DNA of 20,666 bases from contig DIWE01000027.1 in the NCBI GenBank assembly GCA_002423435.1, positions 1-20,666 on the forward strand, in the 5' to 3' direction. The position numbers were made by a program, and so were the translations under genes. Positions within the stretch are counted from its first letter, which is position 1. Every line of letters starts with the position of its first letter. The notes under the pieces were generated by a model. It worked only from the letters and a program-made list of their open reading frames with translations. It had not been told where the DNA came from and made no database searches. This DNA comes from Clostridiales bacterium UBA6114. Its GTDB lineage: Bacteria > Bacillota > Clostridia > Oscillospirales > Butyricicoccaceae. Positions 13,283-20,666 of the stretch are shown here, one piece after another.

Positions 13283-13837
13283 ATGCCAAAAAGTGAAAAG
13301 GAAAAAATGTTATCGGGCGATTATTATAATGCAGCTGATGAAGAATTGACAAGAGACAGAGATTATGCAAAAAATCTGATTTTTGAGTTTAACCATACGA
13401 AACCAAGTGAAAAAGAGACAGGGCGGGAAATATTAAGGAAGCTGATCACCGCAAAAGGCTCTTTTCATATTGAGGCACCGTTTTATTGCGATTACGGATA
13501 TAACATTGAGGTTGGAGAAAATTTTTATGCCAACCATGGCTGTATTATACTTGATGTCGGCAAGGTGCAGATTGGGGACAACGCGCTTTTGGCGCCAAAT
13601 GTTCAGATATATACTGCCGCTCACCCTGTAAAGCCTGCGGAAAGACTTACCGGGAAAGAATTTTCCAAACCAATAACGATAGGACACAACGTTTGGGTTG
13701 GCGGCGGAGCAATAATATGTCCGGGAGTAAAAATTGGGGATAACGTAACTATTGGAGCAGGAAGTGTCGTGACGAGAGACATCCCGCATAATGTAATTGC
13801 CGCAGGAAACCCCTGCAGAGTAATCAGGGAGATTTGA
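13283..13837 (+). CDS. maa: Maltose/galactoside O-acetyltransferase-type enzyme
   Basis: A 184-residue left-handed beta-helix acetyltransferase that transfers acetyl from acetyl-CoA to sugar hydroxyls. It has the Mac N-terminal domain (KSEKEKMLSGDYYNAADEEL, residues 3-22), hexapeptide repeats (NIEVGENFYANHGC..., VQIGDNALLAPNVQI, ITIGHNVWVGGGAIICPGV, IGDNVTIGAGSVVT) and the catalytic His114 in YTAAHPV. ATG 13283 gives the family-typical opening MPKSEKEKML. ATG 13271 sits directly on the AAAGGA sequence, which is instead 12 nt from 13283. Single gene, convergent with the TRAP operon. Whether the acceptor is maltose or another sugar cannot be told. Confidence 0.9.
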   Translation: MPKSEKEKMLSGDYYNAADEELTRDRDYAKNLIFEFNHTKPSEKETGREILRKLITAKGSFHIEAPFYCDYGYNIEVGENFYANHGCIILDVGKVQIGDNALLAPNVQIYTAAHPVKPAERLTGKEFSKPITIGHNVWVGGGAIICPGVKIGDNVTIGAGSVVTRDIPHNVIAAGNPCRVIREI

Positions 13838-13930
13838 CGATATACATCCCTGATATTACGCCGAGCGCAGTTCGACCTCATGATACCTCGTTTCCGATTA
13901 GGCTCAAAGAAAAATATTCAATATCCGGCA

Positions 13931-13980
13931 CGCAGAGGGGCTGTGAAATACATGTTTATGCATTTCGTGGCCCCCCTGCG
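13931..13980. terminator. Long stem-loop between convergent genes
   Basis: A 23-nt arm at 13931-13953 (CGCAGAGGGGC...ACAT) pairs with 13958-13980 around loop GTTT. On the plus strand there are 18 Watson-Crick pairs, three G-T pairs and two A-C mismatches. It lies between the acetyltransferase stop (13837) and the dctM stop (13990) and can separate the two convergent transcripts. No U-run follows the stem on either strand. Confidence 0.65.
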
Positions 13981-13989
13981 ATTTCAGCA

Positions 13990-15285
13990 TTAAGCAAACG
14001 ACTGCGGCATCAGCATCCTGGGGAGGAAGAGCGCCGTCTCCGGAAAGAAAATGATGATCAGGACGATGACCATAAACACGATGTAAAACGGGATCAGGAG
14101 CCTCGCCACGGGCAGGCTGCGCACCTTGGAAATCTGGGCCGACAACAATAGCGTGATACCGTAAGGCGGCGTCATCAGCCCGAAGCATAGGACGAGCGCC
14201 ACAACGATCGCCGTGTGCATCGGATCGCAGCCGCCCTGGGCGGACAGAGCCGATACAATGGGCTGGAAGATGACGATGGCCGGCAGCGCGTCCATAAACA
14301 TGCCGACGATGATAAAGAGGCCGCTCAGCATCAAAAGCACAGATTCGGGGCCGGAAACGAAGGGGCTCATCACCTCCATGATCATGGTCGGCACGTTTAA
14401 GTATGCCAGCATCCAGCCGAATACGCCCGCCGCACCGATACAAAAGAGACACGGAGCTGCGGACAACGCAGCTTTCCTGAACAGGCCGAACAGATCCCGG
14501 GGCTTTATGGAGCGGTAGAGGAGCATGGAAACTGCCAGGCAGTATGCCGCGGCGATCATTGCCGCCTCGGTCGCCGTAAATATGCCCATGACGATTCCGA
14601 TAATGATGATGACCGGAACCAAAAGGGCTGGAAAACAGCCGACAAAATCCCGTGCCATCTGCTTAAACGGGGATCGGGCATGACTTACGCCTAAGTTGCT
14701 TTTACGGGCGATATTGTAAACGATCAGCATCTGGGTAACGCCGACCAGGATGCCCGGGATGACCCCCGACAGAAACAGAGCGCCCGTCGACACACCCGCG
14801 CTGGATGCGTACACGACCATGATCAGGCTGGGCGGGATGATCGGCCCCATTGTGGCCGAGGCCGCGCTGATCGCAGCGGCCAGCTCGCCGCCGTAGCCCG
14901 CCTTTTTCATGGCCGGGATAAACATGCTTCCCACCGCGGCGGCGTCCGCCGTGGCCGAGCCGGACACCCCGGCGAGCATCATGTTGCAGAGGACGGCTAC
15001 ATGTCCAAGGGAACCCTTTATGTGCCCGACCATCGTGTCGGAGAATTTGGCGATGCGTTCGACGATGCCGCCCGCCTCCATAAAGGTCCCCGAAAGGAGA
15101 AACAGCGGAATGGCGAGCAAGGTAAAGCTCTCAAGGCTCCGCCAGAACTGCTGGACGACGACGATCAGGTCGATCCTTTCCACAATGGCCGCGGTGACGG
15201 CGGACAGGAGCAGCCCGACCGAAACCGGCACCCGCAGGACGCACAGACCCAGGAATACGAGTAAAAGCAAAAGACCTGTGTTCAT
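13990..15285 (-). CDS. dctM: TRAP transporter large permease (DctM)
   Basis: A 431-residue membrane protein, the usual DctM length, with about 11-12 helices. Family segments: ESFTLLAIPLFLLSGTFMEAGG near residues 50-71, SGSATADAAAVGSMFIPAM near 100-118, the IGPIIPPS-like MGPIIPPSLIMVVYASSAGVS, and a C-terminal FGLMTPPYGITLLLSA repeat. It forms the transport channel driven by a sodium or proton gradient together with DctQ. Start ATG 15285 overlaps the dctQ stop by ATGA, with GGGGAGG upstream; the frame is open for 58 codons further but that stretch overlaps dctQ. Last gene of the operon. Confidence 0.94.
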   Translation of the reverse strand: MNTGLLLLLVFLGLCVLRVPVSVGLLLSAVTAAIVERIDLIVVVQQFWRSLESFTLLAIPLFLLSGTFMEAGGIVERIAKFSDTMVGHIKGSLGHVAVLCNMMLAGVSGSATADAAAVGSMFIPAMKKAGYGGELAAAISAASATMGPIIPPSLIMVVYASSAGVSTGALFLSGVIPGILVGVTQMLIVYNIARKSNLGVSHARSPFKQMARDFVGCFPALLVPVIIIIGIVMGIFTATEAAMIAAAYCLAVSMLLYRSIKPRDLFGLFRKAALSAAPCLFCIGAAGVFGWMLAYLNVPTMIMEVMSPFVSGPESVLLMLSGLFIIVGMFMDALPAIVIFQPIVSALSAQGGCDPMHTAIVVALVLCFGLMTPPYGITLLLSAQISKVRSLPVARLLIPFYIVFMVIVLIIIFFPETALFLPRMLMPQSFA

Positions 15286-15755
15286 TGCGCGCCTCCCCCC
15301 TTCCTTCTCCCCTTGATCATCATCAAAAAGCGATAAAGAATCCCGATCAGGATGATAGCAGCGCAAAGGGGCAGCACCAAAATGACATAGGACATGTTGA
15401 TGCCCAGCGCGGGCGAAAATTTCATCGTACCGTACTGCACGAACTTGATTCCCTGCCAAAGGAGAATGCCCGCAAAGATCACGGTAAAGACCGCTTCGCA
15501 GACCGAAAGAAAAAAGTCGATCTTTTTTTCGAATTTTTCCGGGAACAGATTGATCTTGTAATGGGTGTCCTCAAAAAACGCGATGCTGCCGGAGATGAAA
15601 GCCATCCACATGAAGAGAAACGTGCTGCCCTCGTTGAACCAGACGACGGGAACGTGCAGCACGCTTCTGCAGAACACATCCAGCGCGACAAAGACAAAAA
15701 ATACGCAAAGCAGGATTCCCGAAAGCCCGCTGATTATATCCATCAGCTTTTTCAT
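15282..15755 (-). CDS. dctQ: TRAP transporter small permease (DctQ)
   Basis: A 157-residue four-helix membrane protein (helices at about 8-29, 44-60, 85-105 and 122-143) with the DctQ-type segment VVWFNEGSTFLFMWMAFISGS. It joins DctM in the membrane part of the TRAP carrier. Overlaps dctM by 4 nt (ATGA), which implies translational coupling, and starts about 80 nt downstream of dctP, after a stable stem-loop. Confidence 0.92.
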   Translation of the reverse strand: MKKLMDIISGLSGILLCVFFVFVALDVFCRSVLHVPVVWFNEGSTFLFMWMAFISGSIAFFEDTHYKINLFPEKFEKKIDFFLSVCEAVFTVIFAGILLWQGIKFVQYGTMKFSPALGINMSYVILVLPLCAAIILIGILYRFLMMIKGRRKGGGAQ

Positions 15756-15783
15756 GTCTGTCTCCTTTCTTTGAGTTTTTTCG

Positions 15784-15823
15784 TTTCAGGAGAAAGGGTC
15801 CTCGCCCTCCCTTCCTCCTGAAA
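15784..15823. promoter_or_regulatory. Stem-loop between dctP and dctQ
   Basis: TTTCAGGAG (15784-15792) pairs with CTCCTGAAA (15815-15823), and AAGGG (15794-15798) pairs with CCCTT (15809-15813), leaving one mismatch. On the transcribed (minus) strand it is followed by A-rich rather than U-rich sequence, so it is not a classical terminator. Such a structure can protect the 3' end of dctP mRNA and raise binding-protein levels over the permease. Confidence 0.65.
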
Positions 15824-15836
15824 CAGCTTCGGTGAA

Positions 15837-16883
15837 TCAGGCTGCCGCTCTGATCATTTCGAGAAGGTCCTGAACGTTGTATTGTCCGGCCACTTTATCC
15901 TGGAGGGATGCGAGCTTATCCATGAAAGCCTGCTTGTCGACGTTATTATTGATCTTGGCACCGCCGGCTTCGAGGTCCTTGAGCGCCTGCTCGTTGATCT
16001 TGATGTCGGCCTGGCGCTCATACACCGCGGCTTCGCGCAGGGCTTCCATGACGGTATCGGCATACTCGCCAAGCTTGCCCGCCACCTTGTCGCTGACAAA
16101 CACAGGGGACAGGAAGAACTGGTGCTCGGTCAGGGAGTAATAGGGAGCGGGCTCGTGGAACTTCCAGCTGTACACGATGATGGGGGCGTTCTCGGCCGCC
16201 TCGACCACGCCGCTTTCAAGCGCGCTGTAAGTCTCGGCGGTGGCGATGGAGGTGGGGAGCGCACCCAGCGTCGTCCACACCTCGGTCTCGATCGGCGAGG
16301 CCATGACGCGGATCTTCATGCCTTTGAGGTCGTCCGGCGTGACGATCGGGCCCCGTTTGTTGATGACGCTGCGTTTGCCGATGGTGAACAGACCGCCGAT
16401 CCGGGCCCCGGCGTTCCTGTCGGCGACAAGCTCCTTTAAGCGGTCGATCATCGGGCTGTCGTCGGCGACACATTTGTCAAAATGGGCCTGGTCCTTGAAC
16501 AGGTAGCTGACGCTGAACAGGCCGAGCTCGGGGAAAACCGTGGCCGCGTTGGAGCAGCCGCAGGTGGCGAAATCCACCGTGCCCATGCGGACGGATTCCA
16601 GAAGGGTCGCCTCATCGCCCAGCTGTGCCGAGGGATATATGTCGATCTTGACTGCGCCGCCGGTCTTCTCGGCCACAAGCCGCTGAAACTCCAAAGCGCC
16701 CGCGTGGTAGGAGCCGTCGGTGTTGTTGTCGTGGCCGAACTTTAAGTTGATGGTGCTGCCGCCGGAGGAGGAACCGCCGCTGCTGCCGGTGCCGCCGCTT
16801 TCGCCGCCCGAGCATCCGGTGGCCATGAGCATGACCGTTGCGAGAACTGCTGCAAGGCTGAGTACTCTGAATTTCCGTTTCAT
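15837..16883 (-). CDS. dctP: TRAP transporter substrate-binding lipoprotein (DctP)
   Basis: A 348-residue solute receptor. Lipoprotein signal peptide MKRKFRVLSLAAVLATVML with lipobox ATGC (Cys24), then a Gly/Ser linker (24-43), then the DctP fold: NLKFGHDNNTDGSYHAGALE, YPSAQLGDEATLLESVRMG, and LKGMKIRVMASPIE, where Arg192 aligns with the Arg that binds the substrate carboxylate in this family. Anchored outside the cell membrane, it captures an organic or sugar acid for DctQM. ATG 16883 has TAGGAGGG upstream. Its gene directly follows the IlvD/Edd dehydratase gene, which suggests that the ligand is the dehydratase substrate or its precursor. Confidence 0.94.
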   Translation of the reverse strand: MKRKFRVLSLAAVLATVMLMATGCSGGESGGTGSSGGSSSGGSTINLKFGHDNNTDGSYHAGALEFQRLVAEKTGGAVKIDIYPSAQLGDEATLLESVRMGTVDFATCGCSNAATVFPELGLFSVSYLFKDQAHFDKCVADDSPMIDRLKELVADRNAGARIGGLFTIGKRSVINKRGPIVTPDDLKGMKIRVMASPIETEVWTTLGALPTSIATAETYSALESGVVEAAENAPIIVYSWKFHEPAPYYSLTEHQFFLSPVFVSDKVAGKLGEYADTVMEALREAAVYERQADIKINEQALKDLEAGGAKINNNVDKQAFMDKLASLQDKVAGQYNVQDLLEMIRAAA

Positions 16884-16912
16884 TTTTGATTCCCTCCTAA
16901 AATATTACTGTA

Positions 16913-18589
16913 TTACAGCTTCAGATCAAGCCCGGCGCCGATTTCCACCGGATTGCCAAGCTTCGCGTACAGGGAAAGAATCCCGTCGTGCACACGGGGC
17001 TTTGGCGGGACCCACTCGGTCCTGCGCTTTGCCAGCTCCTCATCGGAAATGAGCAGGGTAAGCTTTTTTTGGGGGATGTCGTATTCGATCAAATCGCCGT
17101 CCCGGACGAGCGCAATGGGGCCGCCCACCGCCGCTTCGGGCGAGACCTGGCAAATATACGGTGCGCGGCCGAAACCGGAAACCTTTCCGTCGGTGACGAG
17201 ACAGCAGGTCTTATACAGGCCGCTCGCCTGCAGGCTGCACACGACCGACAGCATATCGGTCGTGCCGGGTCCGCCCCGCGGGCCCTCGTAGCGTGCGACG
17301 ACGATCTCGCCTTGCTGAACAACACCCTTTTTGATTGCGGCATCGGCCTCTTCCATCGAATCGAAGACCCGGGCCGGTCCCCTTTTCCTGAGCATCCCCT
17401 TTTCGATAATGGTCGGCCGGGCAATGGCGCTCTTGGCCAGATTGCCGCGCAGCACGGCAAGGCCGCCGCTGTACACGGGATTTGAAAGCGGGTGGATCAT
17501 GTCCTCGTTTTCCACCCTGGCCGTTTTCAGGTTTTCGCCCAGCGTCTTTCCCGTGACGGTCATGACGTCCAGGTTCAGCCGGCTTTTAAGCTGCTTCATG
17601 ACAGCCTGGATACCGCCCGCTTCGTCCATATCGCCCACAGTGTACGGGCCGCTGGGCTGGATGGCTGTGATGCATGGGATCTCCTCCGACAGCCTCTCGA
17701 TAAGCTCCAGGTTGATTCTGTCGTCCAGGTCCAGTTCATGTGACAAGGCGAGAATGTGCAGGATCGTATTGGTCGAACCGCCAAGGGCGTGGAGCACCTT
17801 GATCGCGTTGACAAGACTCTTTTCGGTCAGGATATCGCGGGCCGAGATACCCTGCATGATCAGGTCGACGATCTTCCGTCCGGAATTCTTGGCGAGCCAC
17901 AGCCGCCGGGAGGATACCGCGGGCGCGGTACCGGCGCCCGGCAGCGCGAGGCCGATTGCCTCGGCCATGCACTGCACCGTATTGGCCGTACCCAAAACCG
18001 CGCAGGCGCCCGCCGTCGGGCAGATGCAATCCTCCATCCGGCTTAGCTCTTCCTCGGAAAGCTCGCTCTTGCCCATGGCGACCGCATAGCCTTCGGCCAT
18101 AAGGAGGTCGCTCATGATTTCCTTGCCGCGGAACTTTCCCGGTTTCATCGAACCGCCCGGCACGATAATCGTCGGCAGGTCGAGTCTTGCCGCCGCCAGC
18201 AGGAAGCCGGGGATGATCTTGTCGCAGGTGCCGATCATGACCAGGCCGTCAAACATATGCAGCTCGGCGCAGGCCTCAATCGAAAAAGAGAGGATTTCGC
18301 GGGTCGCGGTATCGTACCGGATGCCATGGGACCCCTCCACCTGGTTTGGACACTGGGCCATATTGCCGAACTCGAGCGGCACCCCGCCCGCCTGCCAGAC
18401 ACCGGCCTTTACAGCCTCCGCTATCTGCCTTAGGTGCATATGGCCCGGACCCATTTCCGCCCAGGTGTTCGCGATGCCGATCATCGGACGTCTGAAATCC
18501 TCATCCGTCAGACCGACCGACTTGAAGGTCGTCCTTCCCCCCGCCGCCTCGGGTGTTTTCCACATTTCTTTGCTGCGCCACTTTTCCAA
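16913..18589 (-). CDS. IlvD/Edd-family dehydratase (probably sugar-acid dehydratase)
   Basis: A 558-residue Fe-S dehydratase. Cluster-binding cysteines appear in GTCDKIIPG and in CICPTAGACAVLGTANT. The first motif is NTWAEMGPGHMHL, the PGH form that replaces PCN in many family members. The family covers dihydroxyacid dehydratase (branched amino acids), phosphogluconate dehydratase and aldonate dehydratases. Adjacency to a TRAP transporter and an IclR regulator, with no other ilv gene nearby, favours a sugar acid as substrate giving a 2-keto-3-deoxy acid. I prefer TTG 18589 (AAGGAG 8 nt upstream) over ATG 18622, because the ATG overlaps the operator palindrome at 18605-18620 and has no ribosome binding site. 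Confidence 0.9.
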   Translation of the reverse strand: MEKWRSKEMWKTPEAAGGRTTFKSVGLTDEDFRRPMIGIANTWAEMGPGHMHLRQIAEAVKAGVWQAGGVPLEFGNMAQCPNQVEGSHGIRYDTATREILSFSIEACAELHMFDGLVMIGTCDKIIPGFLLAAARLDLPTIIVPGGSMKPGKFRGKEIMSDLLMAEGYAVAMGKSELSEEELSRMEDCICPTAGACAVLGTANTVQCMAEAIGLALPGAGTAPAVSSRRLWLAKNSGRKIVDLIMQGISARDILTEKSLVNAIKVLHALGGSTNTILHILALSHELDLDDRINLELIERLSEEIPCITAIQPSGPYTVGDMDEAGGIQAVMKQLKSRLNLDVMTVTGKTLGENLKTARVENEDMIHPLSNPVYSGGLAVLRGNLAKSAIARPTIIEKGMLRKRGPARVFDSMEEADAAIKKGVVQQGEIVVARYEGPRGGPGTTDMLSVVCSLQASGLYKTCCLVTDGKVSGFGRAPYICQVSPEAAVGGPIALVRDGDLIEYDIPQKKLTLLISDEELAKRRTEWVPPKPRVHDGILSLYAKLGNPVEIGAGLDLKL

Positions 18590-18604
18590 AGCATTCACTC
18601 CTTG

Positions 18605-18620
18605 GTTTGATATATCAAAC
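18605..18620. promoter_or_regulatory. Probable IclR operator before the dehydratase gene
   Basis: GTTTGATATATCAAAC is a perfect 16-bp palindrome lying 16 nt before the preferred dehydratase start. It differs by one base from the palindrome before iclR (19469-19484). Repetition at both genes of a regulator-catabolic locus supports a shared operator. Confidence 0.8.
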
Positions 18621-18642
18621 ATAGTTTGGTATTTTTGCTATT

Positions 18643-18682
18643 AAAAATGGCAAACTCGCGCCCGGCGGGTATTGCCATTTTT
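18643..18682. terminator. Terminator between iclR and the dehydratase gene
   Basis: AAAAATGGCAA (18643-18653) and TTGCCATTTTT (18672-18682) form a perfect 11-bp stem with an 18-nt G+C-rich loop. On the minus strand a run of T follows the stem, 5 nt past the iclR stop. It should separate iclR from the operon, so the dehydratase needs its own promoter downstream, near the operator. Confidence 0.78.
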
Positions 18683-18687
18683 TGATA

Positions 18688-19455
18688 TCAGTTTCCCAGA
18701 TGCTTGGAAATCTCCCCTGCCGTCTTTTTCAGCAGAGTTATTTCCTTCTCACAGTTGTCCGGGTCGAGCATCTGGATCAGTCCGCCGACAGCGATGGCGC
18801 CGCCCACCTTGCCGTCATGCCGAAAAAGCGGCATACCGAGCCCGCAGATATTGGGACAGCTTTCCTCCCGGTCGACGGCATACCCGCGCTTTATCGACAA
18901 ATCACAGTCTTTTCTGTAAGCCTCCGCCGTCTTAATGGCATTGGGTTGAGTGGCTTTTTCAAAGTTGAGACGCTGAATGATCTGCTCTCTGAGAGGTTCC
19001 TCCTGCCACGCGACCAGAGCCTTGCCCGTGGCGCTGCACTCAAGCATGATGCGGGCGCCGACCCGCGTATGGGTGAAGGTATAGGTCTTGCCATTGACGC
19101 GGTCAAGAAATATCCCGTCATACTGATCGTTCAATATCCCGAGATGGACGGTATGCCCTGTCCGCTCCGCGAGCTCCTCAAGAAAAGGCCGGGCGATCTG
19201 CCGGAGGTCAATCCCGGCCACGGACGCCTGCCCGTATTCAAACAGTTTAAACCCGAGCCTGTATTTCTTGTCGACCTCCTGCCGCAGGATTCCATAGCCG
19301 ATCAGCGCCTGAATGATTTGATACGTGCTCGACTTGGGCAAGGAGAGCTCCTCATAAATCTCAAGGAGTGTGGCCCCCTCTTTTTCCTTGATATATTCGA
19401 CGATACGCACGGCCTTGGTCAGCGCCGCCACATTGTATTCCCGTTTTACAGCCAT
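18688..19455 (-). CDS. IclR family transcriptional regulator
   Basis: A 255-residue regulator with an N-terminal winged helix-turn-helix (residues ~5-65: AVRIVEYIKEKEGATLLEIYEELSLPKSSTYQIIQALIGYGILR, shown here in two halves as AVRIVEYIKEKEGATLLEI and YEELSLPKSSTYQIIQALI) and a C-terminal IclR effector domain (HLGILNDQYDGIFLDRV, RIMLECSATGKALVAW, GYAVDREESCPNICGLGMPL, AIAVGGL). ATG 19455 follows GGGGGA; the open frame extends to TTG 19482, inside the operator. By family knowledge it binds a pathway acid and controls both itself and the catabolic operon on the same strand. Confidence 0.92.
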   Translation of the reverse strand: MAVKREYNVAALTKAVRIVEYIKEKEGATLLEIYEELSLPKSSTYQIIQALIGYGILRQEVDKKYRLGFKLFEYGQASVAGIDLRQIARPFLEELAERTGHTVHLGILNDQYDGIFLDRVNGKTYTFTHTRVGARIMLECSATGKALVAWQEEPLREQIIQRLNFEKATQPNAIKTAEAYRKDCDLSIKRGYAVDREESCPNICGLGMPLFRHDGKVGGAIAVGGLIQMLDPDNCEKEITLLKKTAGEISKHLGN

Positions 19456-19468
19456 ACTTCCCCCACTG

Positions 19469-19484
19469 GTTTGATATTTCAAAC
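19469..19484. promoter_or_regulatory. Probable IclR operator before iclR
   Basis: GTTTGATATTTCAAAC, palindromic except for one central base pair, lies 13 nt before the iclR ATG, downstream of the predicted start of transcription. It is one base different from the site at 18605-18620. Confidence 0.78.
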
Positions 19485-19511
19485 TGAGTTTGATTTTATT
19501 CTATGCATATT

Positions 19512-19540
19512 ACGATATACGTTTTTGAAATTTTTGTCAA
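19512..19540 (-). promoter_or_regulatory. iclR promoter
   Basis: On the minus strand: TTGACA (19540-19535), 17-nt spacer, TATCGT (19517-19512). The -35 is perfect and the -10 matches four of six bases. The operator then lies roughly 20-35 nt downstream of the start point. Confidence 0.6.
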
Positions 19541-19628
19541 TTAGAAGTGTTGAATAAAATTCGCAGCCGTTTTTCATGACAATTGACAGAAGCGGCGTCG
19601 TTTCCGCAGGACAACAATTTCTTCCCTC

Positions 19629-19681
19629 TTGACATCGGGCGCGCGGCGATGTAATATGATATTGATATCATTTTGATATCA
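19629..19681 (+). promoter_or_regulatory. Promoter of the SPFH gene with TGATATCA pair at the start point
   Basis: TTGACA (19629-19634), 17-nt G+C-rich spacer, TAATAT (19652-19657): near-consensus. Two TGATATCA palindromes follow at 19663-19670 and 19674-19681, 11 bp apart (one helical turn), covering the start point. They share the TTTGATAT core with the IclR operators but are not the same palindrome. Confidence 0.75.
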
Positions 19682-19717
19682 TAATTATAGTATGTGATTA
19701 AGAGAGGGGTTTCCAAA

Positions 19718-20666
19718 ATGGCTGAGAGCGCTAAACTGAAAGAAAAAGAGCTTCAATGTGAAGAGATAACGCCGAAGACAAAAAACGGGATGGCATTTTT
19801 GCTGTTAAACATCATTCTGATACTTGTATCCATCGCGGGCATCATTTACGGCGGTATTTTAATCGATGCCGAAGAGCGCATTGTTCTCGGCGTGACGCTG
19901 CTTGTCGTGTCAATCGTCTATATTTCCATTGTCTCGCCCATTCTGTTCGCGGGACTCAAGGTACTCAGACCCAACGAGGCGTACGTACTTACGCTGTTCG
20001 GCAAATATTTCGGAACGCTTAAGGGCGAGGGCTTCTACTTCTTAAATCCCTTTGTCACCGCGGTCAACCCGGCCAACAAGCCGCTGACAACCGGCGAGGT
20101 GTCGGCGAGGCAGGCAACCGCCGTAAAGGGGGTCACTTATGCGCCGAGGAGCAAAAAGATCTCGCTCAAGGCCATGACCTTAAACAACGACAAGCAAAAG
20201 ATCAACGATCAGCTCGGCAACCCCATCATCATCGGCATCGTGGTCATCTGGCGCGTCGTCAACACGGCCAAGGCGGTCTTTAATGTCGACAACTATGAAG
20301 AGTTCCTGTCCATTCAGTGCGATTCGGCTCTGCGGAACATCGTCCGCCTTTACCCCTACGACGTGGCCGGCGACGACAACGAGAAGACCCTCCGCGGCAG
20401 CAGCCAGGAGATCGCGGAAAAGCTCAAGGGCGAAATTCAGTCAAAGGCGGATATCGCGGGGCTTGAGATCATGGAGGCAAGAATCACCCATCTGTCCTAC
20501 GCGCCGGAGATCGCCGCAGCCATGCTCCAGCGCCAGCAGGCCTCCGCCATCATCGACGCTCGTCAGATGATCGTCGAGGGCGCGGTCGGCATGGTGGAAA
20601 TGGCGCTTACCAAACTCAATGAAAACGATATTGTACATCTTGACGAGGAGCGCAAGGCGGCCATGG
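19718..20666 (+). CDS. SPFH/band-7 domain membrane protein (partial, runs off the right edge)
   Basis: At least 316 residues; the 3' end is outside the window. After a polar N-terminus there are two membrane helices (about residues 25-48 and 55-79: FLLLNIILILVSIAGIIYGG; IVLGVTLLVVSIVYISIV). The SPFH domain follows (LRPNEAYVLTLFGKYFGTLK, GEGFYFLNPF, IIIGIVVIWRVVN, then LEIMEARITHLSYAPEIAAA and the helical QRQQASAIIDARQMIVEGA). ATG 19718 has AGAGAGGGG 8 nt upstream. Family knowledge: scaffold proteins of functional membrane microdomains. A two-helix N-terminus followed by SPFH fits the bacterial stomatin/prohibitin-like group. Divergent from iclR; no evident link to the sugar-acid operon. Confidence 0.92.
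   Translation, partial: MAESAKLKEKELQCEEITPKTKNGMAFLLLNIILILVSIAGIIYGGILIDAEERIVLGVTLLVVSIVYISIVSPILFAGLKVLRPNEAYVLTLFGKYFGTLKGEGFYFLNPFVTAVNPANKPLTTGEVSARQATAVKGVTYAPRSKKISLKAMTLNNDKQKINDQLGNPIIIGIVVIWRVVNTAKAVFNVDNYEEFLSIQCDSALRNIVRLYPYDVAGDDNEKTLRGSSQEIAEKLKGEIQSKADIAGLEIMEARITHLSYAPEIAAAMLQRQQASAIIDARQMIVEGAVGMVEMALTKLNENDIVHLDEERKAAM

Noticed and set aside
13834..14151. 105-codon plus-strand frame over the dctM 3' end
   Set aside because: Starts at the acetyltransferase stop, crosses the long stem-loop and then runs antisense to dctM.
18420..18500. Missing first cluster Cys (PGH instead of PCN) in the dehydratase as a sign of inactivity
   Set aside because: PGH at this position is common among IlvD-family enzymes, so it marks a subtype rather than damage.

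Overview
The window looks like accessory chromosome from an anaerobic, low-to-mid G+C Firmicute, probably class Clostridia (an Oscillospirales-type genome is my guess). The reasons are strong AGGAGG-type ribosome binding sites with frequent GTG/TTG starts, clostridial-style DUF4491 and maltose-acetyltransferase proteins, a TRAP/sugar-acid operon of higher G+C, and AT-rich islets between them. No taxonomic marker gene is present.

Region 1 (1-3611) is the edge of a mobile element. A leftward ParB-like partition protein is followed, on the other strand, by a two-gene unit: TcmP (three-Cys-motif partner) and its DUF5131/Gp37-Gp68 partner, which carries the three-Cys motif. Imperfect repeats lie on both sides of this pair.

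Region 2 (3612-8124) is a patchwork. It holds a decayed oxalate-decarboxylase-like cupin gene (frameshifts, a nonsense codon, a large internal deletion), a catalase with an unusual N-terminal extension, a DUF4491 membrane protein, an array of about ten perfect stem-loops (6754-7203), and an AT-rich gene for a four-helix membrane protein. Short sequences resembling tRNA 3' ends (ACTCCGACCA-type ends or GGTTCAAGTCC T-arms), each joined to a palindromic terminator, recur at 3853, 6740, 7007, 7151, 7976, 12447 and 13180. They fall between the gene units, as scars of repeated tRNA-targeted integration might.

Region 3 (8125-13837) holds a leftward, self-regulated TetR / ABC ATPase / 12-helix ABC permease operon with a clear promoter and two TetR-type operators. 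After it come a small XRE regulator facing two small paralogous proteins (the second interrupted by an in-frame stop), dCTP deaminase, and a maltose O-acetyltransferase-type enzyme.

Region 4 (13990-19455) is a leftward catabolic locus: IclR regulator, IlvD/Edd-family dehydratase, and a DctP-DctQ-DctM TRAP transporter. A 16-bp palindrome (GTTTGATATWTCAAAC) lies just before both iclR and the dehydratase gene and is the likely IclR operator. The natural reading is uptake of a sugar acid and its dehydration to a 2-keto-3-deoxy acid. A divergent SPFH-domain membrane protein starts at 19718 and runs off the right edge.
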